Shown one piece after another: positions 5,915 through 6,789 of a DNA stretch of 6,789 nucleotides; positions within the stretch are counted from its first letter, which is position 1; each line of letters begins with the position of its first letter. The stretch comes from an uncultured Flavobacterium sp. (GTDB taxonomy: Bacteria; Bacteroidota; Bacteroidia; Flavobacteriales; Flavobacteriaceae): the NCBI RefSeq assembly GCF_937876455.1, contig NZ_CALFIG010000013.1, positions 1 to 6,789 on the forward strand, read 5' to 3'. A program made the position numbers and the translations under genes. Under the pieces are notes generated by a model. The model did no database searches. It was not told the DNA's origin and saw nothing but the letters and a program-made list of their open reading frames with translations.

Positions 5915-5945
5915 AAGTTGCCTTATTAACTAAGGCAACTTTTTT
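5915..5945 (+). terminator. Intrinsic terminator of ilvE
   Basis: A perfect 11-bp stem (AAGTTGCCTTA, 5915-5925; TAAGGCAACTT, 5931-5941) with loop TTAAC is followed by a T-run to 5945, 38 bases after the ilvE stop. The T-run overlaps the last codon of the converging gene (its stop is 5946-5944). On the minus strand no U-run follows the hairpin, so it is probably one-directional. Confidence 0.9.
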
Positions 5946-6327
5946 ATTTAAGTATTTCTTCAAAGTTAGGCTTAAAATAATTAGGCCCTTTCATTACTTT
6001 TCCATCTTCACGATAAATAGGTTTTCCATCTGCGCCTAGTTTACTCATATTACTTCGTTGAATTTCATCAAACACTTCTTCAATTTTATGTTGTAATCCA
6101 TGTTCTAAAATAGTACCACACAAAATATACAGCATATCACCTAAAGCATCAGCAATTTCAACCACATCATTATTTTGAACTGCCTCTAAATATTCTTCAT
6201 TTTCTTCTTTCATTAAGTTATAACGTAAGAGATTTTTACCCTCACCTAATGTTCCTTTTATTTCAGAACTTACGCCTAATCCAAATGAAGTATGAAATAA
6301 CGTAACTGCGTCTAATTGTTTTTGCAT
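5944..6327 (-). CDS. MazG / PRA-PH-like nucleoside triphosphate pyrophosphohydrolase
   Basis: A 127-residue protein of the all-alpha NTP pyrophosphatase superfamily (MazG, HisE, dUTPase-2), which hydrolyses (d)NTPs or related compounds to the monophosphate and pyrophosphate. The Mg2+-binding signature is visible: EENEE at 41-45 on one helix and EIADALGD at 57-64 on the next (Glu41, Glu42, Glu45, Glu57, Asp60, with Asp64 one turn later). The C-terminal tail (about 92-127) is Lys/Gly/Pro-rich with KLGADGKPIYREDGKV, a feature of the phosphoribosyl-ATP pyrophosphohydrolase-like subgroup. It is not HisE of histidine synthesis by context, as no his genes are near. A house-cleaning role against damaged nucleotides is inferred; the substrate is unknown. 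It converges on ilvE and stands alone on its strand. No clear promoter was found in the short gap before the divergent membrane-protein gene. Confidence 0.85.
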   Translation of the reverse strand: MQKQLDAVTLFHTSFGLGVSSEIKGTLGEGKNLLRYNLMKEENEEYLEAVQNNDVVEIADALGDMLYILCGTILEHGLQHKIEEVFDEIQRSNMSKLGADGKPIYREDGKVMKGPNYFKPNFEEILK

Positions 6328-6378
6328 AATTTTCTTATTTTTTAATGCTTAAAATTATAGTTTATATAATCAATTATG

Positions 6379-6386
6379 TAACTTTG
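6379..6386 (+). promoter_or_regulatory. -7 element deciding the start of the small membrane protein
   Basis: TAACTTTG is a full match to TAnnTTTG and ends 18 bases before the ATG at 6405. It lies inside the longest open frame, which begins at 6345, so transcription starting near 6392 could only use the 6405 start. No clear -33 TTG is seen. Confidence 0.55.
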
Positions 6387-6404
6387 TTTTTAAATATTAT
6401 TAAC

Positions 6405-6593
6405 ATGTTTTCAAAAGGTCAAACTATATTTGCTATACTTTTTGCCATCGCTTTCATACTTACTATTTTCGTAATGTATAGAAAAGACATTTCCATACAC
6501 AAACAACATTATAAAGGAATCAAATGGATTCTTTTAGGTTTTATTTTATTCATTGCCTTTTTAGTTGCAATAAAAACTGTAATTAAAAATTAA
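6405..6593 (+). CDS. Small two-helix inner-membrane protein, function unknown
   Basis: I do not recognise a named family. With the ATG at 6405 the product is 62 residues: a short polar start (FSKGQT), a transmembrane helix at about 8-25, a basic loop (RKDISIHKQHYKGIK, 26-40) and a second helix at about 41-60. By the positive-inside rule the loop should face the cytoplasm with both ends outside. The frame stays open back to an ATG at 6345, which would add 20 hydrophobic residues (82 in total). I prefer 6405 because a full -7 element (6379-6386) lies in the extra segment and spaces correctly to this ATG. The next gene starts 25 bases after its stop with no terminator, suggesting an operon with the SRPBCC protein. 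Confidence 0.65.
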   Translation: MFSKGQTIFAILFAIAFILTIFVMYRKDISIHKQHYKGIKWILLGFILFIAFLVAIKTVIKN

Positions 6594-6618
6594 AAGTTAG
6601 TTCTAAATTAGTGCACAC

Positions 6619-6789
6619 ATGAAAATTTTACAATATTTATTTTTGTTATTTTTACTTTTTCTTCTAGCCTTTGTGGTATTTGTAGCCACACAGCCAGCTA
6701 CTTATGAAGTAACTAAAACAAAAGAAATTAAACTTCCTGTGGCACAAGTTTTTGAATATGTAAACGATTATAGCAACTGGAAAGATTGG
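6619..6789 (+). CDS. Membrane-anchored SRPBCC (polyketide cyclase-like) protein, 5' part
   Basis: The gene runs off the right edge; 57 residues are visible. It starts with ATG 25 bases after the small membrane protein gene. Residues 3-24 are one long hydrophobic segment rich in Leu/Phe/Val, an uncleaved anchor or signal. Then comes the start of a SRPBCC (START/Bet v1-like) domain: TYEVTKTKEIKLPVAQVFEYVNDYSNWKDW contains the first beta strand and the characteristic VFxYVxDYxNWxxW segment that opens such ligand-binding folds. Proteins with this N-terminus in Flavobacteriia usually continue for another 100-300 residues, sometimes with a GyrI-like domain; which applies is not visible here. The ligand and function are unknown. 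Confidence 0.75.
   Translation, partial: MKILQYLFLLFLLFLLAFVVFVATQPATYEVTKTKEIKLPVAQVFEYVNDYSNWKDW

Noticed and set aside
1..6789. CRISPR array, insertion sequence, toxin-antitoxin pair or phage genes
   Set aside because: No regularly spaced repeats, transposase, integrase or terminal inverted repeats are seen. The MazG-like protein stands alone and resembles a nucleotide-cleaning enzyme rather than part of a mazEF module.

Overview
The window looks like chromosomal DNA of a member of the Bacteroidota, most likely a Flavobacterium-like member of the Flavobacteriaceae. It is AT-rich. Gene starts lack a Shine-Dalgarno sequence and instead have A/T-rich leaders. Sequences matching the Bacteroidota promoter -7 element TAnnTTTG sit just upstream of several genes and of the tRNA cluster. 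Three of the proteins are lipoproteins with short signal peptides, and several families (DUF4920, cytosolic SH3-C40 peptidase, group II IlvE) are typical of this lineage. No mobile element, CRISPR array or obvious defence system is present; most of the window is ordinary core genome.

Layout. 30-1094 (+): a complete GH53 endo-beta-1,4-galactanase lipoprotein, ending in a strong hairpin terminator. 1133-1414 (-): a three-tRNA operon transcribed Ser(GCT)-Pro(TGG)-Arg(TCT), with a good promoter at 1456-1486; it shares the same hairpin as a bidirectional terminator. 1673-3636 (+): an acetyl-CoA acetyltransferase (thiolase) followed 23 bases later by an SH3-NlpC/P60 cell-wall peptide hydrolase without a signal peptide. 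3742-4647 (-): a tight two-gene operon, a DUF4920 lipoprotein followed with zero spacing by a small lipoprotein with a C-terminal CxxCH haem motif. 4821-5876 (+): the branched-chain amino acid aminotransferase IlvE, with a clear terminator. 5944-6327 (-): a MazG/PRA-PH-like NTP pyrophosphohydrolase. 6405-6593 (+): a 62-residue two-helix membrane protein, then from 6619 the start of a membrane-anchored SRPBCC protein that runs off the right edge.

How the genes relate. Most are independent transcription units with unrelated housekeeping roles: tRNA supply, thiolase chemistry on acetyl-CoA, murein-peptide recycling, branched-chain amino acid metabolism and nucleotide clean-up. The GH53 gene suggests that a galactan-utilisation locus may lie to the left. 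The DUF4920/haem-lipoprotein pair is the best candidate for an under-described functional unit: two cell-envelope proteins, one probably a c-type cytochrome, expressed together. No stretch of more than 300 bases lacks a gene. The longest gap, about 258 bases at 1415-1672, holds the tRNA promoter, the thiolase promoter and a small inverted repeat.
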